64,000 nt of DNA from CAKZLS01 sp963786305 (GTDB taxonomy: Bacteria; Pseudomonadota; Alphaproteobacteria; Rhodospirillales; Defluviicoccaceae), in the NCBI GenBank assembly GCA_963786305.1, contig CAWAYL010000022.1, positions 346,827-410,826 of the forward strand, written 5' to 3'. Numbering within the stretch: position 1 is the first letter of the stretch; each line of letters opens with the position of its first letter. The notes beneath the pieces were generated by a model that was not told the DNA's origin, searched no databases, and was given only the letters and a program-made list of their open reading frames with translations. Positions 1 through 7,705 of the stretch are shown here, piece after piece. The translations under genes and the position numbers were made by a program.

Positions 1-172
1 ACCCCGGCACTTCGGCGCGCTGTCGGGTTTCGCGCAGATTTGTCTGCGCGGCGGTGACCGGGGTTCGGCACTGGCGGCGTTCGAAGCGGCGCTCCGGATC
101 AATCCTCACCTGACCATGGTCCAGGAAGCAGTGGTGGAGCTTCAGCACAGCTTCCCGTCCTACCTGCACTGA
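1..172 (+). CDS. TPR-repeat protein, C-terminal fragment
   Basis: The reading frame enters from the left edge (codons start at base 2) and stops with TGA at 170-172, leaving about 56 residues. The visible part is a tetratricopeptide helix pair: GALSGFAQICLRGGDRGSAL, then a helix ending ALRINPHL. This is the usual last repeat of alphaproteobacterial TPR proteins of unknown specific function. The start and most of the gene lie outside the window, so only the fold can be named. Confidence 0.7.
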   Translation, partial: PRHFGALSGFAQICLRGGDRGSALAAFEAALRINPHLTMVQEAVVELQHSFPSYLH

Positions 173-549
173 ACTCGCCGCCACGAACGTCATCGGCCGG
201 CGCCATCCCCGTCCCGCCGCCCATCCGGGCAAACAATTCGGCGAAAAACTCGCGCCGCGCCTTGGGCAACGGCCGAACCCCGTTCGCGGAGTGCCGCGCG
301 TCAATCGCTTGACGTAACGCGGACGGGCTCGGACCGCTGACAGCATAGGCCCGTTAGGGTTATGTATTTGCGGGACATTCTTTGTCGAACGTGCCGGCCG
401 CGGGGCGGCTCCGGCGCGCGCTCCGCCTTCGAAACGAACAGCGACGCCACGCCACCCGTGGCCCTCCTTATTTTTGCCTCATTTCGGTCCGTTCATGTAT
501 TCAATAGAAAAATAGTCCGAATTGTGACCGGGGAGGAAATGGCCGACCC
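173..549. other. Intergenic region, no gene seen
   Basis: About 380 bases between the TPR gene and the SPOR gene. A 65-codon open frame at 362-559 has no recognisable features, has arginine- and serine-rich composition typical of a random frame, and overlaps the next gene start. The promoter of the SPOR gene probably lies here, but I see no convincing -35/-10 pair. Confidence 0.4.
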
Positions 550-1755
550 ATGGATCTGACTGCCACGAGAAAACACTTCCATTTGTCGCGCGCAATGACG
601 TTTCGCGATTTCTCGACGCACTGCCGGGTTGGGCTCGAGCGTCTGGAAAGTTCGTCGTGGGCCGCCGACATCCGCCGACGATCTCGCGCCTTGACGGGCG
701 CGGCCGCCGCACTCATTCAGTCCAACTCGCCATTCGATACCGATGCCGGCCGCGGGGCCATGGAGCGTGCCGCGAGCATCTGCGACCGAAGCACGACCGC
801 CGCGCGAACGGTGTATGATCACTGCGTGCCGGTCATCTCGACTTTCTACGACCGCTCGATCCCTGTTCTCGAGCGTGCCGCCCGCGACGCCCGCGAGCTT
901 GCCGAGCGGGCCGTCGCGCACCCGCAGACGACGCTGATCGTCCTCGTCGTGGGACTGCCGGCGTTGTCCTTTGCCTGCTTTGCAGTGGCCCACTGGGTGG
1001 CGGACGACGTGGCGGACGACGGGCCCGCCGCGACCGCGCTCGCCTCCGCTTCGGACGGTCCGGCGGGTGGCGGCGCGTTCACGCCCTACGAAGGGCATTT
1101 GCGGATCTCGACGACGCTGGTGGAGCCGCCGGCGTTCGGCGCCCGCGTGCCGGCCGCGACGCTTATCGCCGCACGCTTCGAAGAGCCGCCGGACGTGCGC
1201 TCCGTCACCGCGAATGTCTCCTTTTCGGCGACCGGCACCCAACCGCCGTCCGAGATCGGCGAGCCCCTCCCGGCCGCCGCCGCGCGGCCCGCACCGATCG
1301 AAACAGGATCGATCGAAACAACGCCGATCAATTCAACACTGGACGAAACGGCGCCGGACGGGGCCGCGTCGGCCGATCCAAACGCGGCTCTCTTTCCGTT
1401 CACGCCCCGCCCAAGGCCGTGGCGTTCCCTTGGTGCCGACACCCTGGCACAGGCGGCGCCCGAATCGGATCCGCGGGCGGCGGCCGGCGCCGCGCCCGAT
1501 ACGGTTTACCGCGTCCAGCTGGCGGCGGTGCGTGATCACGACCAGGCCCTGGCCCTGTGGAACAGCCTGAACAAGACGGATGCGGATCTCCTTGGTTCCC
1601 TGCGACCCGACGTTTCCCCTCGGACCACGCGCCGGAGCAAGATCATCTATCGGCTCCGGGCCGGCCCCCTGAACAGCAAGACCGACGCCGAGGTGTTGTG
1701 CTCCGCTCTCAAGAGCCGCAAGCTCGACTGTCTGGTGATCAAGGACAGCGGATAG
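550..1755 (+). CDS. SPOR-domain membrane protein
   Basis: A 401-residue protein with one clear transmembrane segment at about residues 128-149 (TLIVLVVGLPALSFACFAV). A long Ala/Pro-rich, low-complexity linker follows, then a C-terminal SPOR-like domain (about residues 316-398: VYRVQLAAVRDHDQALALW to the end). SPOR domains bind denuded peptidoglycan, often at division sites, so an inner-membrane anchor with a periplasmic SPOR domain is the expected topology. The N-terminal 120 residues are helical and cytoplasmic, and I do not recognise them. The start at ATG 550 is the first in frame; a GC-rich hairpin lies downstream. The exact role is unknown. Confidence 0.7.
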   Translation: MDLTATRKHFHLSRAMTFRDFSTHCRVGLERLESSSWAADIRRRSRALTGAAAALIQSNSPFDTDAGRGAMERAASICDRSTTAARTVYDHCVPVISTFYDRSIPVLERAARDARELAERAVAHPQTTLIVLVVGLPALSFACFAVAHWVADDVADDGPAATALASASDGPAGGGAFTPYEGHLRISTTLVEPPAFGARVPAATLIAARFEEPPDVRSVTANVSFSATGTQPPSEIGEPLPAAAARPAPIETGSIETTPINSTLDETAPDGAASADPNAALFPFTPRPRPWRSLGADTLAQAAPESDPRAAAGAAPDTVYRVQLAAVRDHDQALALWNSLNKTDADLLGSLRPDVSPRTTRRSKIIYRLRAGPLNSKTDAEVLCSALKSRKLDCLVIKDSG

Positions 1756-1786
1756 CCGCTGGCGGCAGCGCACCATGAAACCGGAA

Positions 1787-1808
1787 GGGCCGCCCCGCGG
1801 GGCGGCCC
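1787..1808. terminator. GC-rich terminator hairpin
   Basis: A perfect 22-base palindrome, gggccgccccg/cggggcggccc, 32 bases after the SPOR gene stop. It lies between convergent genes and is followed by a weakly T-rich stretch (aacgtctttgcgtgttt). It probably terminates the + strand transcript and may serve both directions. Confidence 0.55.
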
Positions 1809-1836
1809 AACGTCTTTGCGTGTTTCGCCGGCGGCA

Positions 1837-2598
1837 TCAGGCCAGCACTTCGTCCATCGCCGTGATGTCGACGCCAATGAAGGTGTCGTTGTAGTCCTTG
1901 TCGCCGCCGCCTGGATCGCCGTCGCTGATCGTGTAGGTGGAACGTATCGGTGGCGGTCTCGCCGTCGTTCAGGTCCTCGAACTGGCCGTTGGGGTCGTAA
2001 TCCACCGACCCGTCGGCGTTGAGGCTGAACAGTCCGCCGGACGATCCCGTACGCTCCTCGCCGACAACGGCGGGGGTACCGTCGATCTCGACTACGCTGA
2101 TCGGGTCTTCATCGGGCCGTCGCCGAGCACGACCATGACCCGCGGCGTGCGACCCACGGCAATGGCGGCGGTCAGCACGTGCCGCCCCTTGTCGATGAAG
2201 AAGCCGGCGCCGCCGTTTTCACCGGCGACGATGGTCACCACGTTGGCGTTGACCGCGGCCAGACGCTCGGCGATGGGCTGTTGCGATGCCGCGAGAGACG
2301 AAATGGGGATCAATGCCGTCGTGTCATCGGCGGCGCGGTCCTTGCCTTGGATCAGATCCTCGTCGGGCAGGCACGGCGTGCCGCCCTCGAGCGAGCCGAT
2401 GTCGTCGCCGCGCCTGACCTGGATATCGACGGACGCCCGTCGAGCCGGCGCGACGCGGGCCGCCGGTTCGACGTAGATTACGTCGGCCCGCGCTGCCGGC
2501 TCCGCGCCGGCGAACAGCGAACATCCGGCCGGCGGCGCGCTTGCCAACAGGATCCCGCACAATCCGGCAACCACGGAAAAATTGTGTGCTCGTCGCAT
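1837..2598 (-). pseudogene. Remnant: serine-protease-like start joined to a VCBS-repeat end
   Basis: Read on the minus strand from ATG 2598, the frame begins with a signal sequence (GLCGILLASAPPAGC) of lipoprotein character. It then resembles the N-terminal half of a trypsin-like (S1C) protease: NVVTIVAGENGGAGFFIDKG and LTAAIAVG, where the family normally has TAAH with the catalytic His. At about 2100, directly after VVLGDG, similarity switches to a VCBS repeat in another frame (SLNADGSVDYDPNGQFEDL ... GETATDTF). A further one-base insertion near 1938 is needed to reach TYTISDGD and the stop at 1837. The loss of His, missing protease half and two shifts suggest a deletion-fused relic. The minus-strand frame itself stops at 2092. 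Confidence 0.5.
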
Positions 2599-2825
2599 GG
2601 GCGGCCGCCCTTCAATCCACCAAATGGCCCCCAATGGGGAAAAAACGTCCCACTGTACCGCCGCGTCGATTGCGCGAAAGTAAATGCGCCGCCGATTTTC
2701 GGCGGATCGCGGGGAATTTGCGGGCATGAGACTGTTTTGCGCGAAAAACCGGTCCGCCCCCCTGGTTAAATGCTCGCATTTATGGTAATTCTGGTAGAAA
2801 TTACAATTATCAGGAGGATTGGATC

Positions 2826-3383
2826 GTGGGCGCAGTTCGCATGGGGGGCTGTTTTCTCGCGTTGGGACTCGTGGTGGGCTTAAGCGCGTGTTCCTCCACT
2901 TGGGTCCTCAATGACAAGAACCTTGCCGACCGCGGCTATCCGACGGCGCAGGTGGACCTGGCTTCCGATTATCTGCTGGGCAAGGGCGTCGACAAGGATC
3001 GCGCCGCCGCAGCCCAATGGATGTACCGCGCCGCCGGACAGGGGCTGCCGGAGGCCGAGAACAACATGGGCGTGTTGTACGCCCGCGGCGCCGGCGTCGA
3101 GCAGGATTTCGTGGAAGCGGCGCGCTGGTACCGGCTGGCCGCCGACCAGGGCTACGCTAAGGCTCAGGTCAATCTCGGACTCGCCTACGATCTCGGACTG
3201 GGTGTTCCGAGCGACACCGGGGCGGCCGCCTACTGGTGGCGAACGGCCGCCGCCACGGGCGATCCCGCCGCCCAAACCAACCTCCGCCACCTGCGGGAAA
3301 CCGCGTGGAGCGATCCTGCCTGCAACAACGGCACGGGCATTCCGCGGGCCTGGCGGTGTACGAAACGACTGACCATGCGCTGA
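2826..3383 (+). CDS. Sel1-repeat lipoprotein
   Basis: A 185-residue protein starting at GTG 2826, with an aggagg ribosome site at about 2812. A lipoprotein signal peptide ends in LSAC (Cys about residue 22). At least three Sel1-like (TPR-type) repeats follow, with the family spacing of Gly-Val/Ala-Ala-Trp-Tyr residues: GKGVDKDRAAAAQWMYRAA, GAGVEQDFVEAARWYRLAA, GLGVPSDTGAAAYWWRTAA. Sel1 proteins are scaffolds for protein contacts, here at the periplasmic face of a membrane. The stop codon at 3381-3383 touches the left end of a mobile palindromic element, so the native 3' end may have been altered by the insertion. Confidence 0.75.
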   Translation: MGAVRMGGCFLALGLVVGLSACSSTWVLNDKNLADRGYPTAQVDLASDYLLGKGVDKDRAAAAQWMYRAAGQGLPEAENNMGVLYARGAGVEQDFVEAARWYRLAADQGYAKAQVNLGLAYDLGLGVPSDTGAAAYWWRTAAATGDPAAQTNLRHLRETAWSDPACNNGTGIPRAWRCTKRLTMR

Positions 3384-3653
3384 CTAGTGGTTTGGATCCA
3401 ACATATGGTCCCCATACGATCGCGTTTCGCCCTCCCTCGGGGCGTCGGACGCGCTTGACGATGGATCCCCATCGCCGGCGCGCGCCCTCCTGCCGAGGGA
3501 GGGCGAAACGCGACCCGAAGGGTGGCCTTCCGAGCCCTCTGGTGTCGTTGCGCGGCGCTTATGATGCGACAGCATCACGCCGCGCCACGCGCCTAACCAG
3601 CGGAATTCGGAAGGCCGTCGTATGGGCACCATATGTCAGATCCAGACCACTAG
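3384..3653. mobile_element. MITE-like palindromic element 1 (CTAG-ended)
   Basis: A 270-bp non-coding element with 35-bp imperfect terminal inverted repeats (3384-3418 and 3619-3653, about 31 of 35 matching). Both ends are CTAG, the target preferred by IS630/Tc1-type transposases, which duplicate TA. Inside are two hairpin modules. Module A has perfect 20-bp arms (3421-3440 with 3493-3512). Module B has arms ggccttccga (3524-3533) and tcggaaggcc (3607-3616) around an inner hairpin with GATGC/GCATC. No protein is encoded, so mobility would need a transposase in trans. It is related internally to the element at 3983-4258. Confidence 0.7.
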
Positions 3654-3731
3654 AGTACGACGTCTGGGGCGGGGGCCGCGGATAACGATGCCGGTGGCGG
3701 CGCCGACGCGCCGACGCGCCGGGCGCGGGCG

Positions 3732-3932
3732 CTATTCGTCTCTGTCCTGCCTCGACAGGGTCAATTCCGTTGCCAGATTGCGGATGACGCCGCCGCTGAT
3801 CCGCATCTCGTTGGCGAGCCGCGGCGCGTTTATGTTAGAGGGCGGATCGGTCAGCAACCGCTCCACCAGCTCGGCCTCGAGCTTGATGGCCTTGACGGCC
3901 CCGAGCCATCGCTCCTTTTCTGTCCTGCGCAT
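3732..3932 (-). CDS. Small hypothetical protein
   Basis: A 66-residue protein if started at ATG 3932, giving MRRTEKERWLGAVKAIKLEA. The frame stays open to 4070, but that part runs into the neighbouring palindromic element. The composition is globular and helical. The section LLTDPPSNINAPRLANEMRI followed by SGGVIRNLATEL could form a helix-turn-helix-like pair, but I do not recognise a family. It lies isolated between two MITE-like elements, so it may be a resident gene that both flank. Function unknown. Confidence 0.45.
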   Translation of the reverse strand: MRRTEKERWLGAVKAIKLEAELVERLLTDPPSNINAPRLANEMRISGGVIRNLATELTLSRQDRDE

Positions 3933-3982
3933 CGCTCCACTCCTCAACGGCCGGCGGCCGTCTTCGATCGATCCTGTCGTTA

Positions 3983-4258
3983 TACCAATTCTCGTTGATA
4001 GGAACCCATTGAGACGGCCTTTCGAGGTTTCCGGCAAGGAGCGTGGCGCGCGGTGATGCGGGAGCATCATAAGCGCCGCGCGACGCCGTCCGGAAACCTC
4101 GAAAGGCCGCCCGGAGGGTCGTGTTTCACGCTTCCTCGGGGCCCAGGTTCCAAAGGTGGGAAACCGCTTGACGATAGATCCCCATCGCCAGCACGGTCCC
4201 TCCTGCCGAGGAAGCGTGAAACACGATCACAATGAGTGCCTATCAATGAGATTTGGTA
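3983..4258. mobile_element. MITE-like palindromic element 2
   Basis: About 276 bp bounded by 21-bp inverted repeats (ataccaattctcgttgatag type; 3982-4002 and 4239-4259, 19 of 21 matching). Its ends differ from those of element 1. It is flanked by TTA on both sides (3980-3982 and 4259-4261), which could be a 3-bp target duplication. Two long hairpins lie inside: module B with perfect 19-bp arms (4016-4034 with 4090-4108) and module A with perfect 21-bp arms (4119-4139 with 4206-4226). The module A loop shares 24 of 25 bases with element 1 (4165-4189 versus 3452-3476). Bases 4064-4081 match element 1 bases 3550-3567 exactly on the opposite strand. Confidence 0.7.
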
Positions 4259-4261
4259 TTA

Positions 4262-4546
4262 TCTCGACAAACACAGATATATCATAAAACAAGAAACTAT
4301 CCGGACAAATAAATTTTGTTTCTTATATGTAATAATGAAATAAAAATGCCTTTTATATAAGTTTTTTGAATATCGAATACAATTTATATTCAAATGATGG
4401 CCTGTTTTTTTATTACCGCACCTAAATCTCCAACTCACTCAACAGCCATCTCATGCGAGACACCGGAGCAGCCTTGTGATAAAGTCCGGTCAACGTCGGC
4501 GCGACACCCGAACGGGTTTTTTGTCGCGTTATTCGGAGGTTACCTC
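4262..4546. other. AT-rich spacer with a terminator-like hairpin
   Basis: From 4262 to about 4400 the sequence is strikingly AT-rich (for example aaataaattttgtttcttat) against a GC-rich background, and has no credible frame. At 4506-4522 a short hairpin acccg-aa-cgggt is followed by a run of Ts just upstream of the next gene. It looks like a terminator or attenuator and is enclosed by gcgac/gtcgc. The promoter of the following gene probably lies in this stretch. Confidence 0.45.
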
Positions 4547-5062
4547 ATGCAACCGAGCCGGCGCGGACCAAAGCGGAACACTCAATGCGAGGCGGCGCGA
4601 GCGGACTGCCACGCCGTCACGGTCGCGGCCATCGCGTTGGGTCTTCGGGAATACGACTTCTTCCGTCTCGCCTATCGCCGCTGGTTCGGACGGCTGCCCG
4701 ACGAGGCGGCGCTGGAGCGGGCGTTCTCGCGCTACATGTTCGCCGAGGCGGTACCGCCGTGGGCGCGCCACCTCAGCCGCTCGGTGCTCGATCGCCGCAG
4801 CCGGGGCACGCTGGACCCGGACGCCTTCGGCGCCGGCCGTTTCCGCGACCGTCCCGCCCGCCCTCGCAACGGACCGCTCTATTTCGGCGCCGTTGTGGCC
4901 GTCTGGGTCGTGCTGTTCGGCGCCATCCTCGGCACCCGCTACGACCCGGGCACCTCGGCGCCGATGCCGCTCTGCGTCACCGAAACGGCGTCCTATTTCT
5001 ACGAAAGCTGGGCCCGCCTGATCGCCGGCCAGCCGCCGCCCCGGTGCGATCGCGAGCAATGA
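4547..5062 (+). CDS. Hypothetical single-pass membrane protein
   Basis: I chose ATG 4547 (MQPSRRGPKR) because ggaggt lies seven bases upstream; the frame itself stays open from 4394. The 171-residue product has an N-terminal globular part (LREYDFFRLAYRRWFGRLPD) that recalls short Rhodospirillales proteins of unknown function. A transmembrane helix follows at about residues 111-130 (YFGAVVAVWVVLFGAILG), then a short periplasmic tail. A T-run hairpin sits between the AT-rich spacer and the start. I cannot name a family. Confidence 0.55.
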   Translation: MQPSRRGPKRNTQCEAARADCHAVTVAAIALGLREYDFFRLAYRRWFGRLPDEAALERAFSRYMFAEAVPPWARHLSRSVLDRRSRGTLDPDAFGAGRFRDRPARPRNGPLYFGAVVAVWVVLFGAILGTRYDPGTSAPMPLCVTETASYFYESWARLIAGQPPPRCDREQ

Positions 5063-5163
5063 GCGCCCCGCCCGGCGCCGTCGCGCATGGAACCAGCCGG
5101 CGCCCCCGAACGTTGTCAACGGTGGCGGGACGGGTCGGCTTGACGCCCGCGGAAAGGGAATGA

Positions 5164-5771
5164 ATGTTCGAGTGGATCACCGAGTTCCTGAAGCAGGGCG
5201 GATACGCCGGTGTCGCGCTGTTGATGTTCGGCGAAAACGTATTCCCCCCCATTCCCTCCGAACTGATCATGCCGCTGTCCGGGTTCAATGCCGCCGAGGG
5301 CGAGATCAACCTCATTCTCGTCATCGTGGCGGGGTCGATCGGTTCGCTGGCGGGCGCCGTTCTATGGTATTACGTCGGCCTCGGGATCGGTGCCGCGCGC
5401 CTGAAAGGCTTGGCGACCCGGCATGGCCGGTGGTTCGCCGTCACGCCTCGGGATATCGATCACGCCTGCGCCTGGTTCGACCGCCACGGCGGCAAGGCGG
5501 TGTTCGTCGGACGGCTCGTTCCCGGCGTGCGCACGCTGATCTCCGTGCCGGCGGGCATCGCCCGCATGCCGCTGATTAAATTCCTCGCCTATTCCGCCCT
5601 CGGCACCGCCCTGTGGACGGCCTTCCTGGCGGTGGCCGGTTATCTGCTCGAAAGCCAGTACGACAAGGTGGCCGGTTGGATGGGTCCGATCTCGAAGTGG
5701 TCATCGCCGCCCTGGTGCTGTGGTATCTCTATCGCGTGGTCACCTTCCGCCGCCGCGTGCCGAAGCACTAA
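5164..5771 (+). CDS. DedA-family membrane protein
   Basis: It begins MFEWITEFLKQGGYAGVALL after a purine-rich ribosome site. It carries the DedA/SNARE-associated signatures: E-N-x-x-P-P-x-P-S-E early in the protein (GENVFPPIPSELIMP), the G-x-x-x-G-x-x-x-Y-Y-x-G helix, and F-x-G-R-x-x-P-x-x-R (FVGRLVPGVRTLISVPAG). DedA proteins are inner-membrane lipid transporters/scramblases that support envelope homeostasis. As sequenced, the frame shifts near 5680. One missing base restores VVIAALVLWYLYRVVTF and a stop at 5769-5771; the unshifted frame runs to 5793. The 3' end overlaps the tusA frame on the other strand. Confidence 0.85.
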
Positions 5772-6086
5772 GCCTGCCGGCGGAGAAAAATAGCCGCCGG
5801 CGGAGAGCCGGTGCGGCGCCGGATTAGACCAGTCAGCCTTCTTGCGGACGATCATGGTGAAGATGCCGCCGGCCTCGCGGCTCTCAACCAAGGCGTGGCC
5901 GGTGGTCTCGCAGAAATTCACGAAATCCTGGGGCGCCGCCGGGTCGGTGGCATGGACCTCCAGGATCGCGCCGGCTTCCAGCGCCCGGATCGCCTTGTTG
6001 GCGCGGAGCACCGGCAGCGGACACTTGAGGCCGCGGACGTCGAGAACACTGCGGCCCGTACTGGCGGTCATGACCGAACCTTGCAT
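5640..6086 (-). CDS. tusA: TusA/SirA-like sulfur carrier
   Basis: The N-terminal 84 residues are a complete TusA domain, with the catalytic motif LKCPLPVLRANKAI (Cys about residue 22) and the end motif GGIFTMIVRKK. TusA proteins carry sulfur as a persulfide and pass it between partners. As sequenced, the frame continues to 5640 through the 3' end of dedA. That is unlikely to be native: a one-base shift just after RKKA gives a stop at 5833-5835 and a normal-length protein. It is divergent from the ArsR-type regulator and persulfide dioxygenase genes, which argues for a role in persulfide or sulfide metabolism rather than tRNA thiolation. Confidence 0.85.
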   Translation of the reverse strand: MQGSVMTASTGRSVLDVRGLKCPLPVLRANKAIRALEAGAILEVHATDPAAPQDFVNFCETTGHALVESREAGGIFTMIVRKKADWSNPAPHRLSAGGYFSPPAGLVLRHAAAEGDHAIEIPQHQGGDDHFEIGPIQPATLSYWLSSR

Positions 6087-6249
6087 GTTCGACGAAGGGA
6101 CAACTTTGATATAGCAATGCGTGTTCCCTTTGTTTAACGTATTTGGTTAGAATAATCGCGTCGGGGCAGAACCCGGGTTTCGCGCGGATTTTTCCTTTGC
6201 GCACATAAGACCGACCGCCACGTGGGAGGCGGGCTCGAGGGGAAACCGG

Positions 6250-6574
6250 TTGCATACATTGGAACTGGAGGCGCTGCAAGCAAGCGCGCGCCGGGCAAGC
6301 GTTCTGTTGAAGGCGATGGGCAATCCTCACCGGCTGATGATCCTGTGCCAGCTGGCGAAGGACGAGCGGTGCGTCGGCGAGTTGGAACGGGTGGTGGGTC
6401 TTGAGCCAATCGGCACTGTCGCAGCACCTCGGCCGGCTGCGCCGCGACAACCTGGTCAAGACCCGGCGCGACGGGCAGACCATCTATTACTCGCTTTCCG
6501 GACACGAAGCCGCCACCATTATCGGCACACTGTACACGCTCTACTGCGCCGACGCGGAAACGGAAACCGCCTGA
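6250..6574 (+). CDS. ArsR-family regulator, BigR/SqrR-like (frameshifted)
   Basis: The frame opens TTG/MHTLELEALQASARRASVLL and carries the ArsR winged helix: KAMGNPHRLMILCQLAKDE, then recognition helix LSQSALSQHLGRLRRDNLV, and wing RRDGQTIYYSL. One extra base near 6401 breaks it; after correction it is 107 residues and ends TETA at 6572-6574. Cys33 (in ILC) and Cys99 (in LYTLYC) match the two redox cysteines of the persulfide sensors SqrR and BigR, which form a tetrasulfide with reactive sulfur and release their operator. It lies directly upstream of the dioxygenase gene, its likely target. As sequenced, the frame runs on into that gene. Confidence 0.8.
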
Positions 6575-6651
6575 CCAAGGCGACGCCCCGAAGAGTGACC
6601 AGGGATGCGGCGCGACCGGAACGGGAGCGTAACCGAAAGGAGGGAGTGGCG

Positions 6652-7698
6652 ATGCTGTTTCGCCAACTGTTCGACGCCGCGTCGAGCACTTATACCTACC
6701 TGCTGGCCGGCGACACCGGCGGCGAGGCGCTGCTCATCGACCCGGTGGTCGAGCGCGTCGACGGATACCTCCGGCTGCTCGACGAGCTCGGGCTGCGGCT
6801 GGCCAAGGCGGTCGATACCCATGTCCACGCCGACCACATTACCGCGCTCGGCGTGCTCCGCGACCGCACCCGCTGCACCACCGTGATGGGTCGCCGCAGC
6901 CAGGTAGACGTGGTGTCCATGCGCGTCGACGACGGCGACCACGTGGAGATCAACGGCGTCCAGCTTTCGGTTCTGTACACGCCGGGACATACGGACAACT
7001 CGTACTGCTTCTCGATGACCGATCGGGTGTTCACCGGCGATACCTTGTTGATTCGCGGCACCGGCCGCACCGACTTCCAGAACGGCGACGCGGTCGCCGC
7101 GTACGACTCGCTGTTCGGCAAGCTGCTCGCCCTGCCCGACGCCACCTTGGTCTATCCCGGTCACGACTACAACGGCAACACCGTCAGTACCATCGGCGAG
7201 GAGCGCGCCCACAATCCGCGCCTGCAAGTGGCCTCGGCCGCGGAATACGCCCGGCTGATGGCCGGCCTCCACCTGCCCAATCCGGAGATGATGGACGTGG
7301 CGGTGCCGGCCAACCTCGCCATCGGCCTGCCCCAGGACGCGCCCGGCATGGCCGAATTCTCGCTCGAAGCGGCCGCCGCCATCGACCTGCTCGGCACGCC
7401 GGGCATCGTCTTCGTCGACCTCCGGGAAACCGAGGAACGCCACCGCGACGGCGCCATACCGTCCGCCATTCACCTGCCCTACCCGAGGCTCGCCGAGGCG
7501 CTGGCGCCCGGCAGCCCGTTCCGGGCGCTGGCGTCGGGCGCCGCCGACGAGGTGATCTTCTACTGCGCCTTCGGCGAACGCTCGGCGCTGGCCCTGCAGG
7601 CGGCCCGTGAAGTGGGCATGGCGCACGCCCGCCACCTCGCCGGCGGTCTAAAGGCCTGGCTCGAAGCCGACGGCCCTTGCCAGCCGCTGCCGGTCTGA
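6652..7698 (+). CDS. Persulfide dioxygenase, beta-lactamase fold plus rhodanese
   Basis: The start is ATG 6652 after an aaaggaggg site. Residues about 1-240 are an ETHE1-type metallo-beta-lactamase domain: T-H-V-H-A-D-H at 56-62, YTPGHTDNSYCF, FTGDTLLIRGTGRTDFQ and YPGHDYNGN, which supply the mononuclear iron ligands. Residues about 245-345 are a rhodanese domain with active-site loop FYCAFGERS. Fused PDO-rhodanese (Blh-type) enzymes oxidise glutathione persulfide to sulfite and transfer sulfane sulfur. With the upstream BigR/SqrR-like regulator and divergent tusA it forms a sulfide-detoxification module. No sulfide:quinone reductase gene is visible here. Confidence 0.88.
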   Translation: MLFRQLFDAASSTYTYLLAGDTGGEALLIDPVVERVDGYLRLLDELGLRLAKAVDTHVHADHITALGVLRDRTRCTTVMGRRSQVDVVSMRVDDGDHVEINGVQLSVLYTPGHTDNSYCFSMTDRVFTGDTLLIRGTGRTDFQNGDAVAAYDSLFGKLLALPDATLVYPGHDYNGNTVSTIGEERAHNPRLQVASAAEYARLMAGLHLPNPEMMDVAVPANLAIGLPQDAPGMAEFSLEAAAAIDLLGTPGIVFVDLRETEERHRDGAIPSAIHLPYPRLAEALAPGSPFRALASGAADEVIFYCAFGERSALALQAAREVGMAHARHLAGGLKAWLEADGPCQPLPV

Positions 7699-7705
7699 GC
7701 CCTCC

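Noticed and set aside
362..559. 65-codon frame before the SPOR gene
   Set aside because: It has no ribosome site, overlaps the next start, and has no recognisable sequence pattern.
3236..3685. 149-codon frame over the first palindromic element
   Set aside because: It spans the Sel1 gene end in another frame and the hairpins, and its composition follows the palindromes rather than a protein.
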